Positions 13,925 to 14,608 of a stretch of DNA of 14,608 nucleotides are shown here, piece by piece; the first letter of the stretch is position 1; every line of letters begins with the position of its first letter. The notes under the pieces were generated by a model that was not told where the DNA came from, did no database searches, and worked only from the letters and a program-made list of their open reading frames with translations. This DNA comes from an uncultured Lachnospiraceae bacterium (GTDB taxonomy: Bacteria; Bacillota; Clostridia; Lachnospirales; Lachnospiraceae): contig CAJTXA010000042.1 in the NCBI GenBank assembly GCA_910579865.1, positions 1 to 14,608 of the forward strand, written 5' to 3'. The position numbers and the translations under genes were made by a program.

Positions 13925-14608
13925 AATTTTTCCTTTCTTTGTGAACAGTTTCAATAATAAATTTTTCTATTTCCTTATTTACTTGCTCCGGATTATCTCC
14001 ATTGGCAAAATGCTTTGCCTGTTTTATAAAATGCAAAGGATAACCTGTTTGCTTTGCCCATTCTTTGCAATATGCCTTAACCTTGCCTGTGCTGTCTTTC
14101 TCATCCACCAATATCAATATGGGGAACGAAAAATCAACATCTTTATTTTCTACAATAAAATATTCATAGGCAATCCGCATTTGCTGGATAATTTCTGCTT
14201 TAGACAGCGACTTTAACATAGACAACATTTTTTGATAGGAATAGCGGCTCTCTGATACTGACCATGCCATGCTCTTTCGTAAAAGATTTGTTGTAAGGCA
14301 TTTTGCCATAGGAACAACCTGCTTCAGCCACCACAAGTCTGATTTTGAGTAATATTTAAGTCCCAATGGCGTTGTATCTAACGCCACAAATCCTTTTACC
14401 ATATCAGGATACAAAGCAGCAAAATGTTAACTTGGATAGCCGCCCATAGACATACCCACTAAAAATGTTTTTTGAATGTTCTCTTTCTGCAATATGCTAT
14501 GTAATATTTCTGCTGTATCTTGATAAGTGAATTTCTGATATGGTTTCGACAATCCATGCATAGGAACATCCCATAAGATTTTTGTTCACACCTCCTGCGT
14601 ATAAACCT
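13911..14608 (-). pseudogene. Second alpha/beta hydrolase, broken by two nonsense codons (5' end outside window)
   Basis: One reading frame runs from the right edge to 13911 and codes for a coherent hydrolase: VYTQEV, stop, TKILWDVPMHGLSKPYQKF, later TFLVGMSMGGYPS, stop, HFAALYPDMVKGFVALDTTP and so on to LVDEKDSTGKVKAY and QAKHFANGDNPEQVNKEIEK. The stops are TGA at 14586-14588 (probably replacing Trp) and TAA at 14427-14429 (probably replacing Gln, just after the GMSMGG nucleophile elbow). The downstream part from the ATG at 14414 could be translated alone (167 residues), but it would lack the catalytic Ser and oxyanion hole. The rest of the protein, including the His (AKHFANG), is well preserved, so the damage looks recent. 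Adjacent paralogy with the next hydrolase is possible. Confidence 0.85.

Noticed and set aside
1..14608. Search by eye for CRISPR arrays, tRNA or rRNA genes and riboswitches.
   Set aside because: No regularly spaced repeats, cloverleaf-like segments or known aptamer cores were visible on either strand.

Overview
The window is low-GC Firmicutes DNA, most likely from a gut Clostridia (Lachnospiraceae-type) genome. The basis is AT-rich genes with strong AGGAGG ribosome binding sites, an IS200-type transposase, a cysteine-rich KTR protein and remnants of conjugative or mobilisable elements. Almost every real gene is on the minus strand, so the locus reads from right to left. The species is an inference.

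Layout from left to right. (1) 1-540 is visibly GC-richer. It holds the end of a plus-strand gene with a near-perfect terminator and, converging on it, the C-terminal tail of a probable serine recombinase. (2) 540-1000 is AT-rich and decayed. It holds a near-consensus promoter in front of a small broken reading frame, and a 105-bp copy of an IS200-type left end. (3) 1019-11169 is a ten-gene minus-strand cluster for a ribosomally made, post-translationally modified peptide (RiPP). (4) 11236-11874 is an IS200/IS605-type element; its left end matches the repeat at 888-992. (5) 11875-14608 is a mosaic of mobile-element remnants: a structured noncoding stretch, a small coiled-coil protein, a truncated XRE regulator, a KTR protein, an intact alpha/beta hydrolase and a second hydrolase broken by two nonsense codons.

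The RiPP cluster in transcription order is: two ABC-2 permeases and an ATPase (10105-11169, 9387-10067, 8497-9390; an immunity/export module of the LanFEG kind), a radical SAM/SPASM maturase with an N-terminal PqqD-like RRE (7218-8462), a second radical SAM/SPASM maturase without an RRE (6177-7199), a 55-residue precursor (5970-6137), an intergenic stretch with two hairpins, a signal-less subtilisin-family S8 protease (4722-5699), an ABC exporter without a C39 peptidase domain (2986-4716), and an OmpR-type response regulator with its histidine kinase (2212-2892, 1019-2230). The proposed logic: both radical SAM enzymes modify the precursor in the cytoplasm, the S8 protease removes the leader there (the exporter has no peptidase of its own), the exporter secretes the product, the ABC-2 system protects the producer, and the two-component system, with its own likely promoter, senses the product.

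The precursor is the most interesting item. Its C-terminal part starts after Ser-Gly-Gly and carries three Cys, three Trp, two Tyr and several Thr, including the triplets WHD, YGN and HDN. This suits thioether formation, aromatic cyclophane formation or both. I could not match it to a named RiPP family from the sequence alone.
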